Part shown: in pieces, positions 1 through 9,729 of the stretch
Layout of the letters: each line of letters opens with the position of its first letter
Numbering within the stretch: the first letter of the stretch is position 1
Source: an uncultured Oscillospiraceae bacterium
Lineage (GTDB): Bacteria; Bacillota; Clostridia; Oscillospirales; Oscillospiraceae
Direction: 5' to 3'
DNA: 64,000 bases
Assembly (NCBI GenBank): GCA_944385675.1
Contig: CALWYD010000004.1
Location: 1-64,000 of the forward strand
The notes under the pieces: generated by a model
The model's database searches: none
What the model was told of the DNA's origin: nothing
The model's input: the letters and a program-made list of their open reading frames with translations, nothing else
Position numbers and translations under genes: made by a program

Positions 1-25
1 TATGCTGAGTAGCCATCAAAAGGAC

Positions 26-66
26 AAGGCTCCCTCTCTTATAACGATAGAGGGAGCCTTGCTTTT
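26..66 (+). terminator. hairpin terminator-like repeat
   Basis: A perfect 12-bp stem (26-37 with 49-60) with an 11-nt loop is followed by GCTTTT, as in an intrinsic terminator for a plus-strand gene lying left of the window. The arm core AGGGAGCC recurs at 118-125 and in the hairpin at 30415-30443, so it may belong to a dispersed hairpin family. Confidence 0.6.
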
Positions 67-297
67 GTCCATATTCACCAAGTGATTTCAATTTCCCTTG
101 AAATCACTACTTTCCTTAAAAAGGGAGCCCCGTCTACCCCTCTTGAGCCATATCGGCGCCAGTTCTTCCTCTATTCGATCTGGAATGACAAAAACACACC
201 CCGAAAAGGGATACGAGGCAAACGTATGCACCGGAGGTTGTCTTTCTGGTCCAAATGGCCATCGTTCCCTCCATCCTCTCTGCTCTCTCTTCCCTGC
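67..297. other. intergenic region with a second hairpin, no gene seen
   Basis: No open frame here looks like a protein; those present are low-complexity or antisense. A second perfect stem of 10 bp (81-90 with 99-108, loop 8 nt) lies just right of the first hairpin. An orphan AGGGAGCC arm sits near 118-125. No promoter was recognised. Confidence 0.4.
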
Positions 298-330
298 AAA
301 AACCCCCAGCGCGAACAGCGCCGGGGGTTT
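298..330 (-). terminator. engB terminator
   Basis: A GC-rich stem (AACCCCC near 300-306 with GGGGGTT near 323-329, plus an inner GCGC pair) lies just after the engB stop codon. In the minus-strand direction it runs into a T tract, the form of a Rho-independent terminator closing the tig-clpPX-lon-engB cluster. Confidence 0.75.
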
Positions 331-333
331 AGC

Positions 334-930
334 TCACTTATTGCTGACACCGGACAAGATGGCGTTGAGCAATTCCTCTCGTCCTGTTCCCTTCTCTGCA
401 GAAAACGGAATGACACATACTTCCTCCGCCAGTTCCAAAACATTCCGAATCTGCTGCAGACTCGCCTCCCATTCGCTTCTTTTTAGCTTGTCCAATTTGT
501 TGGCCACTACTACTAAGGGGCGGCCTGTCTCCTTGAACCAGTCAGCCATCGTGCAGTCATCAGCCGTTGGTTTATGTCGGGCATCTACGATTAGAACTCC
601 CAGGGTCATCAGTTCCGGATGGGCAAAATACCGCTCCATCAGCCTTCCCCAGCGATCTCGCTCACTTTTTGACACCCGGGCATAACCATAACCAGGCAAA
701 TCTACCAGATAAAATGCACCATCAATCTTAAAATAATTGATATGGACGGTTTTCCCCGGCACAGCTCCTACCCGGGCAAAGTTCTTTCGGTTTAATAAGC
801 GGTTAATCGCGGAAGATTTTCCTACATTGGACCGCCCTGCAAAAGCCACCTGCGGCAGGCCGTCCCGCAAAAAGCTTTCCTCCGAGGCAGCCGAAAGAAT
901 AAACTCCGCTCGGTTGACATTGACAGCCAT
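334..930 (-). CDS. engB: ribosome biogenesis GTP-binding protein EngB/YsxC
   Basis: A 198-aa small GTPase of the TrmE-Era-EngA-EngB family, which in Bacillus (YsxC) acts late in 50S subunit assembly. All GTPase motifs are visible: the P-loop GRSNVGKSS at residues 32-40, DLPG at 77-80, NKLD at 144-147 and an SAEKG-type G5 motif near 177. Length is normal for the family. It starts 9 nt after the lon stop codon, the same lon-ysxC order as in Bacillus, so the two are probably co-transcribed. A terminator follows directly. Confidence 0.95.
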   Translation of the reverse strand: MAVNVNRAEFILSAASEESFLRDGLPQVAFAGRSNVGKSSAINRLLNRKNFARVGAVPGKTVHINYFKIDGAFYLVDLPGYGYARVSKSERDRWGRLMERYFAHPELMTLGVLIVDARHKPTADDCTMADWFKETGRPLVVVANKLDKLKRSEWEASLQQIRNVLELAEEVCVIPFSAEKGTGREELLNAILSGVSNK

Positions 931-939
931 TTTGTCACC

Positions 940-3357
940 TCACTGACGCACTCGAGCAGCTGGATGCCCCTCCACCGGAGGTAGGGCCGGTACACAGGAG
1001 TCTGCCTGTTCGGAAGGAGGTACAGTATGGGGAAGCAAAGCCGCAGAGAGAACCTGATCTGCTCGCTCCACCAGCACAAATTGAAGGGCTTTGCGAACTG
1101 TCTGGTCAATTTCCTCCAAATCTTTCCCATTGTCCGCCGGGATAATTACGGTCTTAATTCCATTTCGAAATGCGGCCATTGTCTTTTCTTTGAGCCCTCC
1201 TATGGGCAACACCCGTCCCCGCAGAGTAACCTCGCCTGTCATGGCCAGCCCCCGGCGCACCGGAGTACCAGTCAGTGCCGAAGCCATGGCAGTTGTAATA
1301 GCAATTCCAGCGGAAGGGCCATCCTTGGGCACTGCTCCCTCCGGGAAGTGGACATGGATATCCTTTTCTTTGTAAAAGTTAGCCACAATCCCAAGTCGAT
1401 CCGCCTGGCTGCGGATATAGGTCAATGCGGCCTGGGCCGATTCCTTCATCACATCTCCCAAGTTCCCAGTCAGTTCCACCTTTCCGGAGCCGGGGAGAAC
1501 ATTGACCTCTACTTCTAGCAGCTCGCCGCCTACCGAGGTCCAGGCCAGACCGTTCACCACTCCCACACGTTCCTCCAACGCCTGCCGCTCAGGATAGTAT
1601 CGGGGAACACCAAGGTACTCCTGAAGGTCTTTTTCTGTAATGTGAATTTGCTTTACATCATTCGAGACCACTTTCATGGCAGTTTTTCGACAGATAGCTG
1701 CCAACTTACGTTCCAAGATACGAACACCAGATTCCCGGGTATAAGAGGCTACGATTTCCCGGATGGCCCCATCGGATACCTTCAACTGTTGCCGTGTCAG
1801 GCCGTGCCGCTGCAGCTGTTTAGGAAGCAGGTGTCGCTTTGCAATCTGCAGCTTCTCCTCATCGGTATAGCTGGACAGCTCAATGACCTCCATCCGGTCC
1901 AACAGGGGCCGTGGAATCGTCTCTGTGGTATTGGCAGTAGTGATAAACAGCACCTGTGACAGATCAAATGGCACTTCCAGGAAATTATCCCGGAAGGTAG
2001 CGTTCTGCTCTCCGTCCAGTACCTCTAATAGAGCAGATGCCGGATCACCCCGGTGGTCATGCCCCAATTTATCAATCTCATCCAACAATATCAGTGGATT
2101 GCAGCTTCCTGCCTGGTTGATAGCGGTAATAATACGTCCCGGCATCGCCCCCACATAGGTCTTGCGATGGCCGCGAATTTCTGCCTCGTCACTTACACCA
2201 CCCAGAGACAGACGGGCCAGCTTCCGGTTCATAGCCCGGGCCATGGACATGGCTACTGAGGTCTTGCCTACGCCAGGAGGGCCGACAAGGCAAATTACTT
2301 GTCCCTTTAACTCGGGTGCCAGTTGCTTGACCGCTACAAATTCCAGCAGCCGCTGCTTCACCTTTTCAAGTCCAAAATGGTCGTGGTCCAGCGCCTTACG
2401 CACGGCAGACACACTGATCTTTTCTTTTGTAGTCTTTCCCCAAGGTAGCTCCAGACACACATCCAGATAGCTGCGCAGCACGGTAGCCTCTGAGGAACCA
2501 AAAGGCTGCTTGCTCAGGCGCTCCAGTTCTTTATTGAGTTTTTTTCGCACGGGGTCGGGTAGAGCCGTTTCAGCAATTTTCTTGCGGTACTCCCCAATCT
2601 CGTCGTCGGAATCCCCTTCTCCCAACTCATTCTGAATGGCCTTCATTTGCTCCCGCAGGTAATAGTCGCGCTGGTGATCTGAAATCTGTTCCCTGGCCTT
2701 GTTTTGAATTTCCATGTCGAGGGAGAGAATTTCCACTTCCCGCTCCAGCAGACGATGTAACTTTTCCAAGCGGCGCACCGGGCGCAGTTCCTCCAAAACT
2801 GACTGCTTATCGCCATTACGCATGGCAATATTTTGAGCAATATAATCTGCAATGTATCCTGGATCCTGGCTGGCCAGCACATGAACCAACAGGTCGGGAG
2901 AGATTTTGGGAGCCAGCTCTGTGTAGCGCTGAAACAGTTCATAGGTGGAGCGCATCAAAGCCTCTACTCTGGGGGTATTCCGGACAGCTGTCTTCTTGTC
3001 AATCTCCTGTACTTCCGCTTCCAGATAGGGTTCTGTCCGCAAAATTCGAAGAAGGCGGCCTCGCTTCTGGCCCTCTACCATTACCCGTACATTATCTCCG
3101 GGCATCCGGAGAATTTGACGAATATTGGAGATAGTGCCCACGGTATAGAGGTCCTTCTGTTCCGGCACCTCTAGTGAGATGTCCTTTTGCCCCACCAGGA
3201 ACACGGAGCTACCGGCAGTAATAGCCTCCTCTAAAGCCTTAACTGAGGCATCTCTGGCCACCTCAAAATGAATTAGGACATTTGGAAACACCGTGAGGCC
3301 CCGCAGGGCAATCACAGGCATGGTATTAATCTGGGTAAAATCCCACTCTTTGCTCAT
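940..3357 (-). CDS. lon: ATP-dependent protease La (Lon)
   Basis: An 805-aa LonA-type protease that unfolds and degrades damaged or regulatory proteins in the cytoplasm. It has the N-terminal substrate-binding region, a coiled middle part, an AAA+ module (Walker [10 protein letters not shown], Walker B LLDEIDK) and a C-terminal peptidase domain with the Ser-Lys dyad at S682 (DGPSAG) and K725 (GGLKEK). The frame stays open 71 codons further upstream into clpX, but that part is not Lon-like. The start at 3357 has a good ribosome site (AGAGGAAGTG) and gives the usual N-terminus. It lies 89 nt after clpX, with a hairpin between them. Confidence 0.96.
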   Translation of the reverse strand: MSKEWDFTQINTMPVIALRGLTVFPNVLIHFEVARDASVKALEEAITAGSSVFLVGQKDISLEVPEQKDLYTVGTISNIRQILRMPGDNVRVMVEGQKRGRLLRILRTEPYLEAEVQEIDKKTAVRNTPRVEALMRSTYELFQRYTELAPKISPDLLVHVLASQDPGYIADYIAQNIAMRNGDKQSVLEELRPVRRLEKLHRLLEREVEILSLDMEIQNKAREQISDHQRDYYLREQMKAIQNELGEGDSDDEIGEYRKKIAETALPDPVRKKLNKELERLSKQPFGSSEATVLRSYLDVCLELPWGKTTKEKISVSAVRKALDHDHFGLEKVKQRLLEFVAVKQLAPELKGQVICLVGPPGVGKTSVAMSMARAMNRKLARLSLGGVSDEAEIRGHRKTYVGAMPGRIITAINQAGSCNPLILLDEIDKLGHDHRGDPASALLEVLDGEQNATFRDNFLEVPFDLSQVLFITTANTTETIPRPLLDRMEVIELSSYTDEEKLQIAKRHLLPKQLQRHGLTRQQLKVSDGAIREIVASYTRESGVRILERKLAAICRKTAMKVVSNDVKQIHITEKDLQEYLGVPRYYPERQALEERVGVVNGLAWTSVGGELLEVEVNVLPGSGKVELTGNLGDVMKESAQAALTYIRSQADRLGIVANFYKEKDIHVHFPEGAVPKDGPSAGIAITTAMASALTGTPVRRGLAMTGEVTLRGRVLPIGGLKEKTMAAFRNGIKTVIIPADNGKDLEEIDQTVRKALQFVLVERADQVLSAALLPHTVPPSEQADSCVPALPPVEGHPAARVRQ

Positions 3358-3389
3358 AAAATTCACTTCCTCTCGGGATAAACGGCATA

Positions 3390-3430
3390 GACGCCCCACA
3401 GCCCGCCGTTTGGGGGCACCGCGGGGCGTC
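3390..3430 (-). other. clpX-lon intergenic hairpin
   Basis: An 8-bp arm GACGCCCC (3390-3397) pairs with GGGGCGTC (3423-3430), enclosing a further GC-rich segment. There is no T run on the minus strand. It is therefore more likely an RNA-processing or stability element between clpX and lon than a terminator. Confidence 0.4.
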
Positions 3431-3446
3431 CACAGATTTTTTATAT

Positions 3447-4763
3447 TCAGCCTGCGTTTGTGCCGGGCAGACCGCCCCGCTCCGCTCGTAAGGCCGCCTT
3501 TCCCAGGCGTGGCCGCAATCGACGTTCCGGATCCCGGGTTAATTCCGGCTTGGCATGCTGAGTGACACATGGTCCCGTAATTGCTACCTTGGTGATGGTG
3601 GGATCAGAGGGCACATCATACATCACTTCGGTCATGACTTCCTCCAATATTGCCCGCAGTCCCCGGGCTCCGATGCCCCGTTCCACTGCTCGGTCAGCTA
3701 CCGCCTCCAAGGCATCCTGACTGAACTCCAGGGAGACTTCGTCATACTCCATTAATTTTTGATACTGCTTCACCAAAGCGTTCTTCGGTTCAGTAAGAAT
3801 CTTTACCATCTGATTTCGGTCCAGGGATTCCAGCGTAGTGATGATCGGCAGACGGCCCACCAACTCAGGAATGATACCAAACTTCAGCAGATCCTGAGGC
3901 TGGATCTCCGCCATCAGCTGGCCAACATTGCGTTCTTTACGGCTTTGTACTTCCGCTCCAAAACCCATAGAGCGTTTGTCTAACCGATTTTCAATAATTT
4001 TATCGATACCGTCAAAGGCGCCGCCACAGATAAAGAGAATGTTCTTTGTATCAATTTGGATAAATTCCTGGTGGGGATGCTTTCTCCCTCCCTGGGGGGG
4101 TACATTGGCTACTGTGCCCTCCAGTATCTTCAGCAGAGCCTGCTGTACTCCCTCCCCGGACACGTCCCTCGTAATGGACGTATTCTCACTCTTGCGGGCA
4201 ATTTTATCCATCCCGTCAATGTAGATGATGCCCCGCTCCGCTAAGTCAATGTCATAATCGGCAGCCTGTACCAGGCGCAGCAGGATGTTTTCCACATCAT
4301 CACCCACATAGCCAGCCTCTGTTAAGGTAGTGGCATCGGCAATGGCAAACGGTACCTTCAATACTCTAGCCAAGGTCTGGGCAAACAAAGTTTTCCCACA
4401 TCCTGTGGGACCCATGAGCAGGATGTTGCTCTTTTGCAGCTCCACATCCTCTCCACCGCCAAAATAGATGCGCTTATAGTGATTATAGACGGCCACAGAT
4501 AAGGCTACCTTAGCTTTCTCCTGGCCGATAATATACTGATCCAGTACGGCATGGATCTCTCGGGGCGTAGGAATGACATCTGGTATGCTGCCCCCGGTGT
4601 TTTCCTCCACCGGATCGTATCCCTCGTCCAAAATCCCCATACACAGCTGCACACACTCATTGCAGATATAGGCTCCCGGTCCGGCAATTAGCCGACGCAC
4701 CTGATCCTGGTGTTTGCCGCAAAAGGAACAGCGAATGCTTTTCTTATCGTCATTACGTGCCAT
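3447..4763 (-). CDS. clpX: ATP-dependent Clp protease ATP-binding subunit ClpX, with altered Walker B
   Basis: A 438-aa AAA+ unfoldase that feeds substrates to ClpP. Visible parts: the N-terminal four-cysteine zinc domain (CSFC and CNEC, residues 12-37), Walker A GPTGCGKT at 118-125, pore loop GYVGDD at 151-156, the RKH loop (GGRKHPHQE) and the GRLP motif. The Walker B motif reads YIDGMDK (181-187), where the family has YIDE(I/M)DK. Residue 184, the catalytic glutamate (E185 in E. coli), is glycine; its codon GGG is at 4212-4214. One A-to-G change from GAG would produce it. The C-terminal tail is somewhat longer and more basic than usual. It lies 39 nt downstream of clpP. Confidence 0.95.
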   Translation of the reverse strand: MARNDDKKSIRCSFCGKHQDQVRRLIAGPGAYICNECVQLCMGILDEGYDPVEENTGGSIPDVIPTPREIHAVLDQYIIGQEKAKVALSVAVYNHYKRIYFGGGEDVELQKSNILLMGPTGCGKTLFAQTLARVLKVPFAIADATTLTEAGYVGDDVENILLRLVQAADYDIDLAERGIIYIDGMDKIARKSENTSITRDVSGEGVQQALLKILEGTVANVPPQGGRKHPHQEFIQIDTKNILFICGGAFDGIDKIIENRLDKRSMGFGAEVQSRKERNVGQLMAEIQPQDLLKFGIIPELVGRLPIITTLESLDRNQMVKILTEPKNALVKQYQKLMEYDEVSLEFSQDALEAVADRAVERGIGARGLRAILEEVMTEVMYDVPSDPTITKVAITGPCVTQHAKPELTRDPERRLRPRLGKAALRAERGGLPGTNAG

Positions 4764-4802
4764 GAATACACCTCATAGAATTACCTTGTCAAAAGCGCAG
4801 GC

Positions 4803-5384
4803 TCAACGTTTTTCAATCACCCGGTCAATCAGCCCGTACTCCACAGCCTCCTGAGCAGTCATAAAGTTATCCCGCTCGCAGTCTGCGGTAACCACTTCAA
4901 TAGACTTACCGGTATTCTCAGACAGAATACGGTTCATGCGCTTCTTTACAATTTCCAGCCGTCTGAGATGGATGGCCATATCAGTGATCTGTCCCTGCGT
5001 CCCCGCAGAGGGCTGGTGAATCATAATCTCCGCATTGGGCAGGGCAAACCGCTTACCCTTGGCTCCGGAGGAAAGAAGAAATGCACCCATGGAGGCGGCC
5101 AGCCCGATGCAGATTGTGGACACGTCACACTTGACATACTGCATGGTATCATAAATTGCCATACCGGCAGTAACAGAGCCTCCGGGACTGTTGATGTAGA
5201 ACTGAATGTCCTTATCCGGATCTTGGGCCTCCAGATACAAAAGCTGGGCCACCACCAGGGAAGCTGTGGTGTCATTGACCTCCTCAGACAGCATAACAAT
5301 GCGGTCATTCAAAAGGCGGGAGAAAATATCATAGGAACGCTCGCCCCGATTGGTCTGCTCTACTACATAAGGAACTAAACTCAT
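4803..5384 (-). CDS. clpP: ATP-dependent Clp protease proteolytic subunit
   Basis: A 193-aa serine peptidase that forms the tetradecameric chamber of ClpXP. The catalytic triad is visible at S98 (GLAASMG), H123 (MIHQPS) and D172 (CERDNF). The length is normal and no N-terminal extension is present. The start has an upstream AAAGGAG site. It lies between tig and clpX, the usual order, but has its own promoter (5408-5436) and is separated from tig by a strong hairpin. I found no CtsR-type direct repeat near that promoter. Confidence 0.97.
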   Translation of the reverse strand: MSLVPYVVEQTNRGERSYDIFSRLLNDRIVMLSEEVNDTTASLVVAQLLYLEAQDPDKDIQFYINSPGGSVTAGMAIYDTMQYVKCDVSTICIGLAASMGAFLLSSGAKGKRFALPNAEIMIHQPSAGTQGQITDMAIHLRRLEIVKKRMNRILSENTGKSIEVVTADCERDNFMTAQEAVEYGLIDRVIEKR

Positions 5385-5407
5385 GATTCATACTCCTTTA
5401 TTAGACG

Positions 5408-5436
5408 GTGATACCAAATTATACCCGAGCCGTCAA
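5408..5436 (-). promoter_or_regulatory. probable SigA promoter of clpP
   Basis: TTGACG (5431-5436) and TATCAC (5408-5413) on the minus strand are separated by 17 bp. A perfect TATAAT lies within the spacer but has no matching -35. The start codon of clpP is about 25 nt downstream of the -10. Confidence 0.45.
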
Positions 5437-5497
5437 AAAAAATTCCTTCCTTCGGACAAGAGGCCAGGGTTTCTCCCACTCCTTCAAGATGCACACG

Positions 5498-5523
5498 CCC
5501 GGGGCGGCGGAAGCCGCCCCGGG
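5498..5523 (-). terminator. GC-rich hairpin after tig
   Basis: A perfect 11-bp stem (5498-5508 with 5513-5523) and a 4-nt loop lie 11 nt after the tig stop codon. There is no T run, so it may be a weak terminator or a 3-prime stabilising hairpin that lowers read-through into clpP. Confidence 0.5.
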
Positions 5524-5534
5524 TCGTGATGAAA

Positions 5535-6926
5535 TTACTCGGCTTTGGGTTCCTCAGCGGGTTCCTCTTTCTTCTTACGGGAAGCGGCTTTTTTGGCTGT
5601 CTCTTCCCCTTCCGGCTCCTCGCCCTTTGCCTTTTTGGCTGTAGCCTTCTTTGCCTTGCCCACCTTAGCCTGGGCAATTACCAGGTCGCCTGCCTTTTTC
5701 AGGCGCAGATCCCGCTTAAGTGTCTCCTCTGGAATAGCGGTCTTTACCTGTTCCTCGGAAACACTGTACTGTTCTGCCAACTGCTTAATCTGGGCGTCCA
5801 CATCTTCCTGGGTAACCTCCACATTCTCAGCATCGGCCACCGCAGTGAGCGCCAGTTCCATCTGAACCTGACGCAGTGCAGAGGGCCGAGCAGACGCCCG
5901 AACCATATCGGCGTTCATATTCATCATCTTCATGTAGTCATCCATGGAGATACCCTGGCTCTGCATCCGCATGGCGTAATCTTCCATCAGCTTGTCCAGC
6001 TGGACATCTACCATGCCGTCCGGAATCTCACACTCCATATTGCCTACCAACTGCTCCATGACTGCGTTCTCAAAATCGGCCTGGGCCTGCTTGCTGCGGC
6101 GCTCAGCCAGCTTCTCCCCCAAGTCCTTGCGGAAGGCTTCCAAAGTTTCAAACTCAGATACATCCTTAGCAAACTCGTCATCCACCTGAGGAGCTTGAGG
6201 TTCCTTGACCTCCTTCACATTCACGTGGAAGACCACAGCTTTACCTGCCAGATCAGCATGGTAGTCCTCGGGGAAGGTAATGTCCAGATCCTTCTCCTCT
6301 CCGGCCTTCATCCCAATCACCTGTTCCTCAAACCCGGGAACAAAGGTTCCGGAACCAAGCTTCAACTCATAGTTCTCGCCTTTGCCGCCCTCGAAGGGAG
6401 TTCCGTTGTCAAAGCCCTCAAAATCAATAATGGCAGTGTCGCCCTTCTTGGCCTTGCGCTTAACGCTTACCAGACGGGTAGCCCGGTCAATATAGGGCTT
6501 AAGCTCATTATCAATATCCTTTTCTGTGACCTTGGCCTCCTCCTTGGGGGCGGTCAGGCCCTTATAGGCACCCAGCTTGACCTCAGGGCGGACAGAGACC
6601 AGAGCCTTGAAGGTAAAGCCCTCCTTGCCGGCCTCCACAATCTCCATCTTGGGGTAGCCCACATCGTCCAGATTCTGCTCTTTAACGGCCTGCTCATAGG
6701 CGCCGGGGGTCACGGCATTGATGGCATCTTCGTAAAATACACCGGCACCGTACATCCCCTCGATGATCTTTCGGGGGGCCTTACCTTTGCGGAAGCCGGG
6801 AACCGAAATACGGCCGCGGTTCTTCAGATAGGCCTTTTGGACGGCAGCCTCAAACTCCTCGGCTCCGATCTGGATAGTGAGCTCGACCGTGCTCTTTTCT
6901 TTCTTCTCAACACTGGTGACCTTCAT
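5535..6926 (-). CDS. tig: trigger factor
   Basis: A 463-aa ribosome-associated chaperone and peptidyl-prolyl isomerase. The N-terminal ribosome-binding domain carries the family signature (GFRKGKAPRKI, about residues 44-54), followed by an FKBP-type PPIase domain (about 160-245) and the helical C-terminal arms. The last 40 residues are a low-complexity Lys/Glu/Ala tail not needed by the fold, seen in some clostridial homologues. It heads the tig-clpP-clpX-lon-engB series; a promoter lies about 80 nt upstream. Confidence 0.95.
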   Translation of the reverse strand: MKVTSVEKKEKSTVELTIQIGAEEFEAAVQKAYLKNRGRISVPGFRKGKAPRKIIEGMYGAGVFYEDAINAVTPGAYEQAVKEQNLDDVGYPKMEIVEAGKEGFTFKALVSVRPEVKLGAYKGLTAPKEEAKVTEKDIDNELKPYIDRATRLVSVKRKAKKGDTAIIDFEGFDNGTPFEGGKGENYELKLGSGTFVPGFEEQVIGMKAGEEKDLDITFPEDYHADLAGKAVVFHVNVKEVKEPQAPQVDDEFAKDVSEFETLEAFRKDLGEKLAERRSKQAQADFENAVMEQLVGNMECEIPDGMVDVQLDKLMEDYAMRMQSQGISMDDYMKMMNMNADMVRASARPSALRQVQMELALTAVADAENVEVTQEDVDAQIKQLAEQYSVSEEQVKTAIPEETLKRDLRLKKAGDLVIAQAKVGKAKKATAKKAKGEEPEGEETAKKAASRKKKEEPAEEPKAE

Positions 6927-7005
6927 TTGTTAACTTCCTCCTGTGGGTGCGGCCTCGGCCTTACTCTGACACGGCAAGCACCGCTCCTTTTTACTTCGCC
7001 ACGAT

Positions 7006-7034
7006 ATTTTATCAGATATATGCCCGTTTGACCA
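7006..7034 (-). promoter_or_regulatory. possible SigA promoter of tig
   Basis: TGGTCA (7029-7034) and TAAAAT (7006-7011) on the minus strand are 17 bp apart, in the AT-rich gap between tig and the metallophosphoesterase gene. The -35 is only a 4/6 match. Confidence 0.35.
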
Positions 7035-7067
7035 GAGCAATTTTAAGAAAATTCTATGAATTTTTCC

Positions 7068-7754
7068 TTAGGGCAGAATTTTTTCCGGCTGAAATCCCAA
7101 AAAGTCCGCAGAGACCAGACGGTACTCCACACCATCCCGCTGTCCCAGCACCGCCAAGCGGTGGCTTCCTCCGTGAAGATGGCCGTAGTAACAGCGGCTC
7201 ACCCCATACTGAACCAGCAGGTCAATGATCTCTTGACAACGGTACCCCTGATACAGGGGCGGGTAGTGGAGAAAACAGTACTTCTCCCCCATTCCACCCG
7301 CCTTCAAAGACGCCTCCAGCCGGATAAGTTCCCGCCGAAAAATTTTTGTGCTGTGCTCCCCCCGATCCTCCTCATAAAACCATCCCCGGGTTCCGCACAG
7401 AGCCACGCCGTTATAGAAATGGCAATTGTTATGCAGCAGTTCCAAGGTAGAAAAACCGTTCTCCTGAAAAAACTGCCGCATCTTCTGGGCTGTGGTCCAC
7501 CAGTAGTCGTGATTTCCTTTCATCAACAGCTTTCGGCCCGGGAGCGCGTTTAAAAATGCAAAATCCTCTCTGGCCTGGGCCAAACTCATACCCCAGGAGA
7601 TGTCCCCGCACAGTACCACCGTGTCCTCAGGCTTCACCGCTTCAAATCCTTGGCGCAGCTTTTCCACATATCCCGTCCAGCCACCCCCAAAGACATCCAT
7701 GGGCTTATCACTTCCCAGGGACAGGTGGGTATCCCCAATGGCATACAAAGCCAT
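7068..7754 (-). CDS. calcineurin-like metallophosphoesterase
   Basis: A 228-aa protein with the metal-ligand blocks of the calcineurin-like phosphoesterase fold: GDTH (residues 7-10), CGDISWG, GNHDYWW and GHLHG near the C-terminus. The substrate cannot be told from the sequence; related Firmicute proteins are annotated only as metallophosphoesterases. The frame is open upstream inside thrC, but the start at 7754 is favoured: it gives the usual N-terminus MALYAIGDTH and has a GGGGTGAG ribosome site at the thrC 3-prime end. It begins 4 nt after the thrC stop codon, so translation may be coupled. Confidence 0.9.
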   Translation of the reverse strand: MALYAIGDTHLSLGSDKPMDVFGGGWTGYVEKLRQGFEAVKPEDTVVLCGDISWGMSLAQAREDFAFLNALPGRKLLMKGNHDYWWTTAQKMRQFFQENGFSTLELLHNNCHFYNGVALCGTRGWFYEEDRGEHSTKIFRRELIRLEASLKAGGMGEKYCFLHYPPLYQGYRCQEIIDLLVQYGVSRCYYGHLHGGSHRLAVLGQRDGVEYRLVSADFLGFQPEKILP

Positions 7755-7758
7755 AGGC

Positions 7759-9243
7759 TCACCCCAGCATGGACAGCACTGCCTCTTCCATACGCCCCTT
7801 TTCCACCTGCTGCGTAAACCGGATCGATTTATTCCGCAAGCTGGCCAGGGGCGCGGGGGCAGACAGGCCGGTCCGCTGGGACAGCTGATCCAGCGCGTCC
7901 AGCCCAGAGGCCACTTCCTGTTCTCCCAGGGCAGCGAGCACACTATCACAGAATTTAAAGGGGCTGGCCGTAGACACCACCACACAGGGGGTGCTGTCCC
8001 CCGTCTGCTCACGATACTGCTCCAGGGCAGACATGGCTACTGCGGTATGGGGATCAATGAGGTATTCAAACTGTTTATACATCTTTCCAATGACCTGCTT
8101 GGTCTTCTCATCATCGCAACAATAGCCCCAAAACAGCTTCTGGAGCTTATCCAGAACGGCATCCCTGACCTGGTAACGCCCTGAGGTATTCAACTGGCGC
8201 ATGTACCCCTCTACCTCCTTCGTATCCTGGGTCAGCGCGAGAAGCAGCCGCTCCAGGTTGGAAGAAATCAGGATGTCCATAGAGGGAGAAATGGTATTAT
8301 AAAAGGTACGATTGCGGTCATAAACACCGGTACGAATGAAGTCTGTAAGAACATTGTTACTGTTGGAGGCACAAATCAGCTTTTCAATGGGCACTCCCAT
8401 TTCCCGGGCATAGTAGGCCGCTAGGATATTCCCGAAATTTCCTGTGGGGACGCAGACATGGATGCCCTGTCCCTGAGCAATTTTCCCATCCCGTACCAAA
8501 TCGCAGTAAGCGGAAACATAATAAACCAGCTGAGGCAGCACCCGACCCCAGTTAATTGAGTTGGCCGAAGAGAAGAAATACCCCTTCTCCCCAAGGATCT
8601 GACACAATTGCTTATCAGAAAACAGCCGCTTAACTCCCGTCTGGGCGTCATCGAAGTTGCCCTGAACTGCAGCAACCCCCACGTTTTCCCCTTCTTGGGT
8701 GACCATTTGCAGCTGCTGCACCTGAGAGACGCCATCCTTGGGATAGAATACAAGAATTTTTGTTCCAGGTACGTCTTTAAAGCCCTCCAAAGCTCCCTTT
8801 CCTGTGTCGCCGGAGGTGGCTACCAGGATAAAAGCTGTCTTGGTCTCCTCCGTCTTGGTCAGAGAAGCGGTAAGCAGGTGGGGAAGCATCTGCAGCGCCA
8901 TATCCTTAAAGGCACAAGTTGGGCCGTGCCACAGCTCCAGACAGTATATATTTTGATCCAAGGTCCGAACAGGAGCCACCGCCGGAGTATCAAACTTCTC
9001 CGGCCCGTAGGCGGCTCCGGCAAAGTCAGTCAGCTCCTTAACGGAAAATTCCTCTAAAAATTGCTTCATCACATAGACAGCCCGCTGTTGATAGGACATC
9101 TCCTTTAAATCCTCCAGAGCTTTACCAGGAAGCCTGGGGATATAACAGGGGGTAAGCAGGCCTCCGTCCGGAGCCAGTCCCTGGGCAATGGCCTGGGAAG
9201 CGGTATAACGGGCCGTCATATCTCTTGTGCTGATATATTGCAT
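7759..9243 (-). CDS. thrC: threonine synthase
   Basis: A 494-aa PLP enzyme converting O-phosphohomoserine to threonine. It is the long form with the N-terminal YxSTR motif (residues 3-7) and the PLP-binding lysine K113 in CAFKDMAL. The SGDTGKGA block and a glycine-rich phosphate loop (PTGNFGN) are visible. An ATG 15 nt further upstream lies inside the ribosome site (GGAAGGA), so 9243 is the likelier start. A consensus-like promoter lies 63-91 nt upstream. No threonine T-box was seen in the leader. Confidence 0.95.
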   Translation of the reverse strand: MQYISTRDMTARYTASQAIAQGLAPDGGLLTPCYIPRLPGKALEDLKEMSYQQRAVYVMKQFLEEFSVKELTDFAGAAYGPEKFDTPAVAPVRTLDQNIYCLELWHGPTCAFKDMALQMLPHLLTASLTKTEETKTAFILVATSGDTGKGALEGFKDVPGTKILVFYPKDGVSQVQQLQMVTQEGENVGVAAVQGNFDDAQTGVKRLFSDKQLCQILGEKGYFFSSANSINWGRVLPQLVYYVSAYCDLVRDGKIAQGQGIHVCVPTGNFGNILAAYYAREMGVPIEKLICASNSNNVLTDFIRTGVYDRNRTFYNTISPSMDILISSNLERLLLALTQDTKEVEGYMRQLNTSGRYQVRDAVLDKLQKLFWGYCCDDEKTKQVIGKMYKQFEYLIDPHTAVAMSALEQYREQTGDSTPCVVVSTASPFKFCDSVLAALGEQEVASGLDALDQLSQRTGLSAPAPLASLRNKSIRFTQQVEKGRMEEAVLSMLG

Positions 9244-9305
9244 CTCAATCCTTCCCATCTGTGTAAAAGTAAAGCCGCTTGAGCAGCAAATTGTTCCGGT
9301 CTTCT

Positions 9306-9334
9306 ATTATGCCAGCTTCCGTACAGAAGGTCAA
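9306..9334 (-). promoter_or_regulatory. SigA promoter of thrC
   Basis: TTGACC (9329-9334) and CATAAT (9306-9311) on the minus strand with a 17-bp spacer. It lies in the 117-bp gap between yraN and thrC, with no hairpin between it and the start codon. Confidence 0.7.
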
Positions 9335-9360
9335 GGGATTCCCCTGAAAAACCATCCAGC

Positions 9361-9729
9361 TTAAAAGGCGTTCTTCCAGTGAAAAATCCTGGGCTTTTCA
9401 TCCATGCGGCCCCGGAGCGGATAGACCTCCACCACATCAAAACGCATGGGGCACTCCTGAGGATGTTTGGCTAAATAAGACTGGGCCGCCAGAGTCAAGC
9501 GCTGCCGCTTGCGTCCGTCCACCTGTTCTGCCGCCCGGCCGTAGCGGTCATTTCTGCGCAGCTTTACCTCCACAAAGCACAGCATCCCCCCATCCCGGGC
9601 CACAATATCCAATTCTCCAAACCGGCAGCGCCAGTTGCAGGCTAAAATGGCATATCCCCGCTCCCGCAGATAGGCCGCCGCCTGCTCCTCCCCCCACCGG
9701 CCCAACAGACGGCTCATCTCCCCACTCAT
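9361..9729 (-). CDS. YraN family (UPF0102) endonuclease-like protein
   Basis: A 122-aa protein of the UPF0102/YraN family, which has a restriction-endonuclease-like fold. The conserved block is visible: GxxxEQxAAxYL, GYAILxxNWRCRxGELDIVA and FVEVKLR, with the likely metal-binding acids in GELD and FVEVK. Its cellular job is not established. The start codon overlaps the rnhB stop codon as ATGA, so the pair is translationally coupled, a common neighbourhood for yraN. The nominal start could also be the internal ATG four codons later. Confidence 0.88.
   Translation of the reverse strand: MSGEMSRLLGRWGEEQAAAYLRERGYAILACNWRCRFGELDIVARDGGMLCFVEVKLRRNDRYGRAAEQVDGRKRQRLTLAAQSYLAKHPQECPMRFDVVEVYPLRGRMDEKPRIFHWKNAF

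Noticed and set aside
3358..3570. 71-codon N-terminal extension of the Lon frame
   Set aside because: It overlaps the clpX 3-prime end, is not Lon-like, and the start at 3357 has a good ribosome site.
5526..7031. 501-codon plus-strand frame
   Set aside because: Antisense shadow of tig; Leu/His/Gly-rich composition with no family pattern.
7755..8012. 86-codon extension of the metallophosphoesterase frame
   Set aside because: It lies in the 3-prime part of thrC and matches no phosphoesterase N-terminus.
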